Positions 17,395 through 25,986 of a stretch of DNA of 64,000 bases are shown one piece after another. This stretch comes from Syntrophales bacterium. Lineage in GTDB: Bacteria > Desulfobacterota > Syntrophia > Syntrophales > UBA2210. Positions within the stretch are counted from its first letter, which is position 1, and each line of letters opens with the position of its first letter. A program made the translations under genes and the position numbers. Location: contig JALOBE010000009.1 of assembly GCA_023228425.1 (NCBI GenBank), positions 1 to 64,000 on the forward strand, in the 5' to 3' direction. The notes beneath the pieces were generated by a model. The model was not told the DNA's origin and searched no databases. It was given only the letters and a program-made list of their open reading frames with translations.

Positions 17395-17913
17395 TTATTT
17401 CTCTGAGGGGCAGGAGGGCGGACCGCCCGACCCGCACCGCCGTCCCCGGTGCCAGGCCGTTTCTTCGTCCACGTCATCCTGCCAGCCGTTGCTGGTTGTG
17501 GCGATGTGATCGAATTTCGCCGTGTAGGGCTTGATATCCAGAAGCGGTGTACCATCCAGTATGTCCACGCCATCCAGGTACAGGACATTTCCTTCGACCC
17601 GTTCCAGCCTGACCACGCTCAGACCGATCGCGTTGGGACGGCAGGGGGCGCGTGTCGCGAAAACACCCCGTTCGATATCCTGCAGGAAGGGTTTTACAAT
17701 GAGTTTTGTCTCGTGGGCTCCGTGAAAATGATATATCAGGTAAACGTGTGAGAAGCCCTCCAGGTCCCTCAAACCCTCCGCGTACTCGGGAAATATTTCT
17801 GCCGTTCCGGGACACCCCCAGGCGTAGACCGGCTGAATGGGTGTTTTTTCCGCGGACCGGTGCCCGCTTCTGATGACACCGATGGAATGAAATGGTATTG
17901 ATTTTTCGTTCAT
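17395..17913 (-). CDS. trmO: tRNA m6t6A37 methyltransferase TrmO (TsaA/UPF0066 family)
   Basis: A 172-residue single beta-barrel SAM-dependent enzyme that N6-methylates t6A37 in some threonine tRNAs. Family signatures are IGVIRSGH near residue 10, FSHVYLIYHFH, and the SAM-site stretch GVFATRAPCRPNAIGLSVVRL, then DGVDILDGTPLLDIKPY. The C-terminal 20 residues are Gly/Pro-rich and less conserved. Its start overlaps the stop of the NifX-like gene by 4 bases. Linkage of TsaA-type proteins with NifX-like proteins may reflect a metal or SAM related role instead of tRNA modification. Confidence 0.85.
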   Translation of the reverse strand: MNEKSIPFHSIGVIRSGHRSAEKTPIQPVYAWGCPGTAEIFPEYAEGLRDLEGFSHVYLIYHFHGAHETKLIVKPFLQDIERGVFATRAPCRPNAIGLSVVRLERVEGNVLYLDGVDILDGTPLLDIKPYTAKFDHIATTSNGWQDDVDEETAWHRGRRCGSGGPPSCPSEK

Positions 17914-18272
17914 ACCCAGTGTCCCTCTACATCAGGGGCGTGTACTTCCATCAGTCGTCCCGCCCGGTAGTCCTCCAACGCCTCGGCAACCGTTGCGGCA
18001 GCGGAAGTAAATATTGAAATTCCCGCCGCTTTGAGGACCTGGAATGCTTTCGGACCGCAGTGGCCTGTAACCAGGGCGTTGGCCCCCATTCCGGAAACGG
18101 CCTGGGCCGACTGAATACCCGCCCCCTGGGGGGCGTTTACATTGACCTTGTTGTCCATGACTTCAAAGGTTTCAGAGTCCAGGTCGTATATGAGGAACTT
18201 TGCAGCGCGGCCGAAACGTCTGTCCAGCGGGGCGTCCAGACCGTTGCCTGATGTTGTGAACGCAAGTTTCAT
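17910..18272 (-). CDS. NifX/NifB-C-terminal-like cofactor-binding protein
   Basis: A 120-residue protein of the dinitrogenase iron-molybdenum cofactor biosynthesis fold (NifX, NafY, NifB C-terminus), an RNase H-like domain that carries metal clusters. Visible parts are the start MKLAFTTSGNG, DRRFGRAAKFLIYD, and ALVTGHCGPKAF. No nif structural genes are in the window. Stand-alone members in anaerobes have been linked to Fe-S or metal cluster handling, but the function is unknown. GGAGGAGCAGGAA precedes the chosen start; the longer frame upstream is not needed. It is coupled to trmO. Confidence 0.85.
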   Translation of the reverse strand: MKLAFTTSGNGLDAPLDRRFGRAAKFLIYDLDSETFEVMDNKVNVNAPQGAGIQSAQAVSGMGANALVTGHCGPKAFQVLKAAGISIFTSAAATVAEALEDYRAGRLMEVHAPDVEGHWV

Positions 18273-18512
18273 TTCCTGCTCCTCCATGCCGTTATTCCGC
18301 GTTCTTCCCATTTTTTGACCCACAGGTCAACACGGTGGTGTAGATTAAACACTATACGGGCGGTTTGTAAAGCGCCGTTTATGGAAAAGCCCCGTGGAAG
18401 GCGGAAAGACAGGGGTTTATGGCGTGTGGACTTCAAAAATCATTCGTGGTAGTAAGACACACAGTCTCACGCAATGATTCTATACTCCACTCTATCGGGA
18501 AGGTTCAACAGG

Positions 18513-19490
18513 ATGAACGTTATTGTCTCCGGATCGCTGGCATATGACAGGATAATGGTGTTTGAGGGATTCTTTTCCGACCACATCCTGCCGGAAAAAG
18601 TCCACATGCTCAATGTGTGTTTCCAAGTTAACGGGATGAAGGAAAACGTGGGGGGTACGGCAGGCAATATCGCTTACGCGCTCTCCCTTATGGGTGAACG
18701 ACCGATCATCTCCGCCACTATCGGTCATGACTACCATCGATATTTCGGGCGATTGGCGAAAAGCGGTATTTCGACGGAAAACATCAGGATAATCGAAGAT
18801 GAATTCACGGCCGGTGCCTATATTACCACCGATCTGACGGATAACCAGATCACGGGGTTCAATCCCGGCGCCATGAAGCATTCTTCCCGCCTGAACTTCG
18901 ACGCGTTCGATCCCCTGGAAACGCTTGTCATCGTGTCCCCGGGAAATAAGGAAGACATGATGAACTATCCGCGGGCCTGCAGGGAACGGGGAATAGCCTA
19001 TGTGTTCGACCCGGGACAATCGCTGCCGATGTGGGGTGCGGAGGAGCTGGTCCGGGCACTGGAAGGGTGTCGTGTACTGATTTGCAATGATTACGAACTC
19101 GATCTGGTTATGACCAGAACGGGGCTGAAAAAAGAATCCCTGCTGGAAAAAGCGGGGAGTATAATCACCACCTTGGGAAAGGCGGGATCGCTGGTTTCCA
19201 CGAAGGACAGCGACGTCAAGATTCCCGCCGCTGAGCCGAGGGTGGTAGAAGATCCCACGGGTGCCGGTGATGCCTATCGGGGCGGTTTGCTCTGCGGTCT
19301 GCTGCGGGGGAAAACTCTCGAGGAATCGGCCCTGGTGGGAAGCGTGTGCTCCTCCTTCGCGGTGGAAAGCTATGGCACCCAGGAATACAGCTTTACTCCC
19401 CATGAGTTCAGCGAACGATTTTCGCGCTGTTATTCCGGGCATTCTTTCAAATGGCATCGGGAAGATGCCATGGCCTCCCGTGCCGTGTAA
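18513..19490 (+). CDS. PfkB-family carbohydrate/nucleoside kinase
   Basis: A 325-residue ribokinase-fold kinase. The N-terminus MNVIVSGSLAYDRIM and the glycine pair in ENVGGTAGNIAYALS are PfkB motif 1. The C-terminal DPTGAGDAYRGGLLCGLL is motif 2, with the catalytic Asp and anion hole. The overall pattern is closest to adenosine/cytidine-type sugar kinases, but the substrate is not certain. The start is placed at the ATG after AAGGTTCAACAGG; an upstream in-frame start adds 13 residues outside the fold. A terminator follows 120 bases later. Confidence 0.85.
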   Translation: MNVIVSGSLAYDRIMVFEGFFSDHILPEKVHMLNVCFQVNGMKENVGGTAGNIAYALSLMGERPIISATIGHDYHRYFGRLAKSGISTENIRIIEDEFTAGAYITTDLTDNQITGFNPGAMKHSSRLNFDAFDPLETLVIVSPGNKEDMMNYPRACRERGIAYVFDPGQSLPMWGAEELVRALEGCRVLICNDYELDLVMTRTGLKKESLLEKAGSIITTLGKAGSLVSTKDSDVKIPAAEPRVVEDPTGAGDAYRGGLLCGLLRGKTLEESALVGSVCSSFAVESYGTQEYSFTPHEFSERFSRCYSGHSFKWHREDAMASRAV

Positions 19491-19614
19491 CACCTCACAA
19501 CCTGCCGCGCGTCGCGTGGAGCGTCCGCCGGGTCACGCTGTCCGGGGAAGCACCGCAGCGAGACAGGGGAGCGGCACCGGGGAAGGGCGGGTCATCGTCA
19601 CATAGCGATGAGAG

Positions 19615-19654
19615 GGGAGGGTGAGAAGACGGATTCTCACCCTCCCTTTTTTTT
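19615..19654 (+). terminator. Strong terminator after the PfkB kinase
   Basis: GGGAGGGTGAGAA (19615-19627) pairs perfectly with TTCTCACCCTCCC (19634-19646), loop GACGGA, followed by eight T. It lies between the kinase and the convergent oxidoreductase. Confidence 0.93.
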
Positions 19655-19677
19655 AAGGCCCCCGTCGGCGACACCCC

Positions 19678-20676
19678 CTACCACAGGCTGACGATGGTTC
19701 TGCCTTTATGTTTCCCCGAAAGCATCATGTCGATGCGCTCGTCGAGACCCTGAAGCGTCGTTTCCGAGGTGATTCGGTCAAGCCAGGGGATTTTCCATTC
19801 GCCGGCAATCATGTCCCATGTTTTCTGGCGGGCGGGCATGGGGCAGTTCTGGGAATCGATCCCCATGAGCGTGATGCCCCGCAGGATGAAAGGGAATACC
19901 GTAATGGGGAGCTCCGGTGAGAGTACGTTGCCGCAGCAGGTAACGCCTCCGCCGGGAGCGGTCGAACGTATCGCCGAGGCCAGGATGGACCCTCCCACGG
20001 TATCGACGCAGCCCGCCCATCGAGCCGTGAGCATGGGACGGCCACTTGTGTCGGTCGCCTCTTCGATGCCGATGACCGATCGCGCTCCTATTTCCCTGAG
20101 ATAGTCTGCTTCATCAACAATGCCGTTTACGGCTGTTACGGTGAATCCGATTTTCGAAAGGATTGAAACGGCTATACTTCCCACGCCTCCCGTGGCGCCT
20201 GTCACCAGTACCTCGCCCTGGTCCGGCGTGAGGCCGTAGTCCATCAGGCGGTAGACCGAGAGCGCGGCCGTGAATCCCGCCGTGCCGTATACCATGCTTT
20301 CCCTGAGAGAAAGATGTTCGGGGAGTCTCACCACCCACTCGGCGGGAACGCGGATATACTGTCCGAAACCTCCCGAAGTGTTCATTCCCAGATCGTAACT
20401 GGTTACGATGACCTCGTCACCGGCCTTGAAGTTCGGGTTCGTGCTTTCCTCAACAACGCCGGCGGCATCGATGCCGGGGGTGTGGGGGTAGTTCCGGGTC
20501 ACTCCCTTGTTGCCCGTCGCGGAAAGAACGTCTTTGTAGTTAAGTGAAGAATACAGAACTCTGACCAGGACATCTCCGGCGGGAAGCCGGTCCAGCGGGA
20601 GATCGGTGAGCTTTCTTTCATACGTCTTATCGCCTGTTTCCTCAACCATAAGGGCCTTGTAGGTTTTTTCAGTCAC
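19678..20676 (-). CDS. YhdH/YhfP-family quinone oxidoreductase (acrylyl-CoA reductase-like)
   Basis: A 332-residue zinc-independent medium-chain dehydrogenase. SSLNYKDVLS near residue 45 and PGIDAAGVV mark the GroES-like domain. VLVTGATGGVGSIAV is the NADPH-binding Rossmann motif. FPFILRGITLMGIDS is characteristic of the YhdH group, whose best-known member reduces acryloyl-CoA to propionyl-CoA. The start is a GTG with AGGAGGTACACC directly before it; 19 extra upstream codons are in frame but not needed. It appears to be a single gene. Confidence 0.88.
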   Translation of the reverse strand: MTEKTYKALMVEETGDKTYERKLTDLPLDRLPAGDVLVRVLYSSLNYKDVLSATGNKGVTRNYPHTPGIDAAGVVEESTNPNFKAGDEVIVTSYDLGMNTSGGFGQYIRVPAEWVVRLPEHLSLRESMVYGTAGFTAALSVYRLMDYGLTPDQGEVLVTGATGGVGSIAVSILSKIGFTVTAVNGIVDEADYLREIGARSVIGIEEATDTSGRPMLTARWAGCVDTVGGSILASAIRSTAPGGGVTCCGNVLSPELPITVFPFILRGITLMGIDSQNCPMPARQKTWDMIAGEWKIPWLDRITSETTLQGLDERIDMMLSGKHKGRTIVSLW

Positions 20677-20910
20677 GGTGTACCTCCTGCCTGTCGAAGC
20701 CTGTTTAAAATTGTTCCTTCCTGTGTAACACAAGATTCAAAGGAAGGCAAAAAGAGACTTCCTTTGACATGGCCGGGGGCTTCACCTGCTATAATCCGCA
20801 CGTTTTACCCTGTCCTCCGCCGCTGCAGCGCTACCCCGCAGGAGACCTCATTCTTCAGGATGCGCGCGCATGCCGGGGAAAACCATGGGTATAACAGACT
20901 CATCGGGCGC

Positions 20911-21734
20911 TCATCGTGGTTTCGGCAGATCCTTCGTGTCAAAGCCGTGTTCTTCGTAGCCGTCATAAATGTACTTCAGGTAGCCTGCGGAGGGCGTGCC
21001 GTTTTCTGTCAATTTCTTCGGGTCGGCCATGTACAGGTGCCCCATGTGCTGAGGGCCCGAGGGCGTGAATGAAAAAGGTACCACAATGCGCGCGTAATGG
21101 GCTGGTCCCCCCTCGAAACCGTCGAGCAGGCTGAGAAGATCCCTGGTGATCACACAGGCCGTAAAGGGGCATCGATACCCGGCCCCCGCCCAGGCAATGT
21201 TTGCGTAAACACCTCCCCCGTCGGCCTTCTTGTTGAACATCAGCCGGTATCCTTCGAGATAGCCCTTTTCAATGGTGCCCGGAATCGGGATTCTTTTCTC
21301 AAGCCGCCCGGTGCTCATGTTGGAGGCAAAGGCAATGTACCATTGCTCGGGGGAAACGGCTTCAGCCAGGTACCTGCGGTATTCCCCACATTCGATGATC
21401 CGGCTCCGCTCACAATCACCATGAAAGAAATAAGCCTGTACCGTGACGATGGATCCGTCATGCATGAGTGTCGCCCGCACGTCCCGCCGCCTGAACAGGG
21501 AGGCTGTATCCCGGCCGGGATGATTCCCTTCGATGGCGTCGAGCACCCGCAGAATGGCATCGTCCGCCTCGAAGACCTCTCCGTGAACGGTACCATCACC
21601 CTCGACGAGGGCGGATAGTCTCCCAGGTCGTGGAGTATGCCCTCAACAATCCCGTGTCCCTGGAAGGGTGCCCCCGCCAGAGCCGGATGCCGGTCCAAAC
21701 CTCGCAGCAGTGTTCCATAGACAAAAATCTTCAT
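20911..21734 (-). pseudogene. Frameshifted tandem gamma-glutamylcyclotransferase
   Basis: Two overlapping frames make one protein of about 274 residues. The first starts MKIFVYGTLLRG, an AIG2/GGCT domain with its YGTLLRG site, and runs to GDYP. Near 21610-21614 the frame breaks. Shifting by one base continues as LVEGDGTVHGEVFEADDAIL and joins the second frame (LDAIEG...). That frame holds a second cyclotransferase-like domain starting YIAFASNMSTGR. GGCT domains release 5-oxoproline from gamma-glutamyl amines or peptides. A single missing base (CCGCCCTC where CCGGCCCTC is expected) explains the break, which is either a real mutation or a sequencing error. Confidence 0.75.
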
Positions 21735-22164
21735 CGTGTGCTCTCTTCCTCGTGGACAGGCATCATCAGGGGATGCTGTTTTTCACCGCATCCGCGGAAT
21801 CCGTCAACCGGCCTCTTCAGCTCTGTTTTGCATGATGCGTGCCCGTCATGTCTTCCATATCAATCCGTATCACCTCGGTACGGGCCACTGGAAGATTTTC
21901 TCATGTCCGGAGTGACCACCTTGTATATAGACCGATTCTTTACCAGTGATGACGGCCTGTCAACAGGGAATTTTTCATGTGTCTTTTTTCATCGTATCAG
22001 TGATGACGGTTCTCGACATTGTACGCGATAGTAAGGGATAGTAACAGATGTTTGCATGCACATCGAATCCCGTGTACTATCTCATGATGGAATGTCCCGT
22101 TCAGGAGTTTCCTGCCGCCCACTTTTTCAGGGCATGGGAGAGAACTTCCGTCCCGAGGTTTTTG

Positions 22165-22330
22165 AATTGTGTCATTGCGATGAGCATCGAGGCGGGAAAC
22201 TGTTCTTTACCGGTGTCATCGTGAAAGGTTTCTCCCTTCGGTCGAAATGACGGAGGGGGCGGTCGAAATGACGGAAGGGGCGGTCGAAATGACAGAAGGA
22301 GTGGCGGAATGACGGAAAAGGCCGTCCAAA
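22165..22330. repeat. GTCATTGCGA/GGTCGAAATGACGG array in a 770-base gene-free stretch
   Basis: Starting with AATTGTGTCATTGCGATGAG, this stretch has at least four tandem GG(T/C)(G/C)GAAATGACGGA units of 18-20 bases between about 22237 and 22318. It resembles the other GTCATTTCGA arrays. The remaining part of 21735-22504 shows no convincing gene. The short direct motif CAGTGATGACGG occurs twice (near 21940 and 22000), with no further structure that I can interpret. Confidence 0.7.
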
Positions 22331-22504
22331 GAACGGAAAGGAACGATCGCACGGACGGAAAGGAATGGCCATAATGACAAAATCGTAAGTTTTTAAAGAT
22401 ATTGTCCTTCGCTATACCGGAGGTCCTTTGCATATAATTTTCAGGCTTTTTCCATTTCAACCACACCGTGAGCCCCCCCGCGGGAGGGCTTCCAGGGGAG
22501 AACC

Positions 22505-23341
22505 ATGGATATGAGAACAGGCGCGGATACATTCAAAAGCCACAAGGGACAGAATATTTACTATCGATCATGGCTTCCCGATGACGAGCCGAGAGCGGTG
22601 CTGTTGATCGTCCATGGCCTGGCAGAGCACAGCGGCCGGTACGGTAACCTGGTCAATCATTTCGCTCCCCGGGGATATGCCCTGTACGGACCGGACCACA
22701 TCGGTCACGGCAAATCGGACGGTACCCGGGTGTTTGTGGAACGCTTCGACGACTTCATCAGGCCCCTAAACGCGTTGTTCCGCATGATCCGCCAGTGGCA
22801 CCCGGGGAAGCCGGTGTACCTGGTGGGCCACAGCATGGGAGGACTCATAGCCGTCATCTACCTCATCGAGAATCCGGAAGATATGGCCGGGGCCATTCTC
22901 TCCGCGCCCGCCGTGAAGATTCCCGAAAGGATGTCGTCCTTCGCCGTTCTTGCGGCCATGGTTCTGTCAAACCTGTTCCCGAAAATCGGAATAATGGAGC
23001 TCGATTCCGACGGCATAAGCCGTGACAACGCCGTTGTCTACGCCTACCGGCATGACCCGCTGGTGTACCGGGGGAAGATAACGGCCCGCCTGGGGACTGA
23101 AATGTATCGAGCCATGCAGCGGGTGGCATCGCAGGCTTCCGCGATCGCCACGCCCCTCCTGATTCTGCAGGGCAGTGCCGACAGGATGGTATCACCCGAA
23201 GGAGCCCGGACGCTCTATGAGAAGGCGGGAACGACGGACAAGAGACTGAAACTCTACGACGGTCTCTATCATGAGGTCTTCAATGAACCCGAATACGAAG
23301 AAATAATGAAAGAGGTGGAACGCTGGCTGGCGATGCGTTGA
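22505..23341 (+). CDS. Alpha/beta hydrolase, monoacylglycerol lipase-like
   Basis: A 278-residue serine hydrolase. The nucleophile elbow GHSMGG lies near residue 112. HGLAEHSGRY near residue 38 is the oxyanion-hole motif typical of monoglyceride lipases and lysophospholipases. The acid is probably the Asp in GSADRMVSP and the base the His in YHEVFNEPE. There is no signal peptide, so it is probably cytosolic or membrane-associated. AGGGGAGAACC precedes the start. It probably acts on glycerol monoesters, but the true substrate is unknown. Confidence 0.88.
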   Translation: MDMRTGADTFKSHKGQNIYYRSWLPDDEPRAVLLIVHGLAEHSGRYGNLVNHFAPRGYALYGPDHIGHGKSDGTRVFVERFDDFIRPLNALFRMIRQWHPGKPVYLVGHSMGGLIAVIYLIENPEDMAGAILSAPAVKIPERMSSFAVLAAMVLSNLFPKIGIMELDSDGISRDNAVVYAYRHDPLVYRGKITARLGTEMYRAMQRVASQASAIATPLLILQGSADRMVSPEGARTLYEKAGTTDKRLKLYDGLYHEVFNEPEYEEIMKEVERWLAMR

Positions 23342-23509
23342 CGGGACTCGTATCCGCTTATGTCCTTGACATGAAAAAACACATCCATTACGATCCTTTT
23401 CGCTTGATTCTTCATTAAGCGCCTCTGAATGATGGTGCCGATCGGGACGTTCTTTCCGCCTTTCGTTGATGGTGTGCAGTCAACGGTATGACACATCGGT
23501 GATTGTGGA

Positions 23510-25738
23510 ATGCGCGAGCGGTTTCATTTGTACAGCAGATATTGGAAATCATGGTGGTATGTCTTTGCCGCCCTGGGAGCGTTGCTGTTCCTGCTGATCG
23601 TCACTGCCGTTATCTTCCGCGGCCACATACCCCTTGACGAACGGAGCTTTGAGTTTCTGATCCTCGGGGCGATGTTCCTGATTCTCCTCAGTCTGTCAGT
23701 GGTTACATCCGTCATAATCCACCGTTACATCAGGCCCCTGAGAAAGCTTGCCGAGGAGGCCCGTATCGTCACGTCGGCCAATCCCTCCCATCGTATCAAC
23801 ATCAGAGGCGGCAACGAGGTGAAGCATCTGGTGAAGGCCATCAACGACATGGCCCAGCGGTACGAGGAACTGAAGTCGGACATATGGCACCAGATACAGC
23901 ATGCCATGGCAAGGGCCGAAGAGGAGAAGAGCATTCTTGCGGCCATCGTGGCGGAGTTGCCCGAAGGCATATTCATCTGTAATGCCGAAGGACAGATCCT
24001 TCTCTACAATAAGCAGGCCCGGCGGTACTTCGAGGGTGAAGAAAAAAATAACAGTTCCCTCCTGGAACCCTGCAACGGGCCATGGAAACGTGAAAGCGGG
24101 TATATCGGCCTGGGCAGGTCTGTTTTCGGCCTGATCGACAAGACCCTCGTTGTCCAGGCTCTCGACGAAATAGCTGGAAAGCTGGAACGCGCGGAATCCA
24201 GGGTAACCGCGCATTTCATTGCCGTCGGCAACGGGCACCGGCTTCTTCGTGTCGAAGCGGTCCCCGTGCTGAACCACGGGGGAGAGCTGACCGGTTTTGT
24301 CCTTATCATACAAGACATCATAAAACAGATCGAAACCGACACCCGGTTGAGCTTCCTTCTGCAATCGCTGACGCAGGGTGTCCGGGATTCCATGAAGAGA
24401 ATTCGAACGGCCATCGAAGCCATTCTCGATCAACCCGAGATGGATCATCTGCAGCGGGAAGGGTTCAAGAAAATGATTCACCGGGAAATCCTGGAATCCG
24501 GAGCCGTCCTCGATGAGGCGGCCCTGGATTATTCAGGGCATGTCAGCACAATGCGTCCCCTTGTCCGTATGCTCGGCAAAGATCTGCTGACCATTATAAG
24601 ACAACAAGCCGAGGAAAATTTCGGCATGACCGTAAAAATTATTCCTTCCGAGGAGCAGAACTGGATCAAGATAGACTGTTATTCTTTTCTTCTTGCGGTT
24701 CTTTTCATCCTGAACCGGTTGCAACTGGAGACCAATGTTGATACCTTTACATGCAAACTCGAACGGGGAGGGAAGTTCACGAACATCGATCTCATATGGA
24801 AGGGAAAACCCCTGAAGATACAGACCCTGCGTGAGTGGGAAAGCGAAGTGGTCGTCGTGGGCAGGGAAGGCATTCCTTCTACGTTGAGGGAGGTTATCAA
24901 GCTCCACGGTGCGAAGATGTGGCCGGCGACCTGGAAGCAGGCGGCAGGAGATGACCTGGGGTTATGGCCCCGTTCGTATGAACCGACCAGAGACCGGTCG
25001 GCCTTTCGCCTGTCTCTGCCGGATGTTGAAACGCCCGAACCGGACACGCTTCGGAAGACATCGGTCGTGCTTCCCAGCCGGCCGGAGTTTTACGATTTCG
25101 ATCTCTTCAACCAGCCCGGACAGACGCCCGAGTTGGACAACCGGTTGCTGGCCGAACTGACCTATACCGTGTTTGATACGGAAACAACGGGATTGTTTCC
25201 GCAGGTGGGAGACGAAATTATTTCTCTGGGAGCCGTGAGGATTGTCAACGGGCGACTCCTCCGCGAAGAAGTATTCGATCAGCTGGTCAATCCCAGACGG
25301 TATTTCTGGCAAAAATCCGTCGAGGTCCATGGCATTCAGCCCGAGATGCTCGAGAGCCAGCCGGCGATCGATGACGTGCTTCCATTGTTCCACCGGTTTG
25401 TGGAAGACAGTATTCTCGTGGCCCACAACGCGGCCTTTGACATGTGCATGCTGCAGATGAAAGAAGAGTCATCGGGGATAACATTTATCAACCCCGTTCT
25501 GGACACGCTCCTGCTTTCGGCCGTCGTCCATCCGGCCCAGGAAGAGCATACGCTGGAGGCAATAGCGGCACGTCTGGGCGTCAGCATTGTGGGCAGGCAT
25601 ACCGCCCTGGGAGACGCCCTCGCGACAGGAGAAATATTCCTCAAGCTGGTCCCGCTTCTTTCGCAGATGGGTATCCGTACCCTGGGAGAAGCCCGGATGG
25701 CTTCTGAAAGGACGTTTTATGCCCGAATCAAGTATTGA
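23510..25738 (+). CDS. Membrane HAMP-PAS-degenerate histidine kinase fused to DnaQ-like 3'-5' exonuclease
   Basis: A 742-residue protein. Two membrane helices (about residues 17-36 and 48-68) are followed by HAMP (IRPLRKLAEEAR), a coiled coil, and a PAS domain (about 145-280; AIVAELPEGIFICNAEG). A DHp-like helical pair follows in which the usual His is not seen (QGVRDSMKRIRTAI), then a degenerate ATPase-like region. From about residue 552 there is a complete DEDDh exonuclease: FDTETTG, AHNAAFD and GRHTALGDA. Proteins of this fusion type are found beside ActP-like symporters and DUF294 proteins, as here. It probably senses a membrane or metabolic signal and acts on an unknown nucleic acid or nucleotide. 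Function is inference; domain calls are firm for HAMP, PAS and exonuclease. Confidence 0.85.
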   Translation: MRERFHLYSRYWKSWWYVFAALGALLFLLIVTAVIFRGHIPLDERSFEFLILGAMFLILLSLSVVTSVIIHRYIRPLRKLAEEARIVTSANPSHRINIRGGNEVKHLVKAINDMAQRYEELKSDIWHQIQHAMARAEEEKSILAAIVAELPEGIFICNAEGQILLYNKQARRYFEGEEKNNSSLLEPCNGPWKRESGYIGLGRSVFGLIDKTLVVQALDEIAGKLERAESRVTAHFIAVGNGHRLLRVEAVPVLNHGGELTGFVLIIQDIIKQIETDTRLSFLLQSLTQGVRDSMKRIRTAIEAILDQPEMDHLQREGFKKMIHREILESGAVLDEAALDYSGHVSTMRPLVRMLGKDLLTIIRQQAEENFGMTVKIIPSEEQNWIKIDCYSFLLAVLFILNRLQLETNVDTFTCKLERGGKFTNIDLIWKGKPLKIQTLREWESEVVVVGREGIPSTLREVIKLHGAKMWPATWKQAAGDDLGLWPRSYEPTRDRSAFRLSLPDVETPEPDTLRKTSVVLPSRPEFYDFDLFNQPGQTPELDNRLLAELTYTVFDTETTGLFPQVGDEIISLGAVRIVNGRLLREEVFDQLVNPRRYFWQKSVEVHGIQPEMLESQPAIDDVLPLFHRFVEDSILVAHNAAFDMCMLQMKEESSGITFINPVLDTLLLSAVVHPAQEEHTLEAIAARLGVSIVGRHTALGDALATGEIFLKLVPLLSQMGIRTLGEARMASERTFYARIKY

Positions 25739-25862
25739 TGGCTTCGTAAAAAGTCCGGATGCTGCGTTGCGCTTCATCCTTCGTCACTGCGGCGTACCAC
25801 TAAGTACGCCTCATTCCTCAGGATTTGCGCGCCTTGCCTGCGGAGCTTTTTACGAAGCCATC
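25738..25862. repeat. Long palindromic repeat GATGGCTTCGTAAAAAG...CTTTTTACGAAGCCATC
   Basis: An 18-base arm starting GATGGCTTCG (from 25738) and its complement ending GAAGCCATC (25862) enclose about 90 bases with smaller inverted parts (GGCGTAC-CACTAA-GTACGCC). A partial second copy (GACGGCTTCGTAACAAGTCC) follows at 25908-25930, after the related motif TTTTTCGACTTTTTACGGGACC. The element lies between the exonuclease-fusion gene and the DUF294 gene and could affect read-through between them. Related palindromes lie at 17061 and near 46670. Confidence 0.8.
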
Positions 25863-25986
25863 CTCAACCAGATGTTTTTCGACTTTTTACGGGACCGTCA
25901 AGTATTGACGGCTTCGTAACAAGTCCGGATGCTGCGCTGGGCCGTATCCTCAGTTTTCCAGATGTCTTGTGGTCAAGGAGGGGACT

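Noticed and set aside
22165..22330. Possible CRISPR array
   Set aside because: The repeats are 18-20 bases, diverged, contiguous without unique spacers of constant length, and no cas genes are present.
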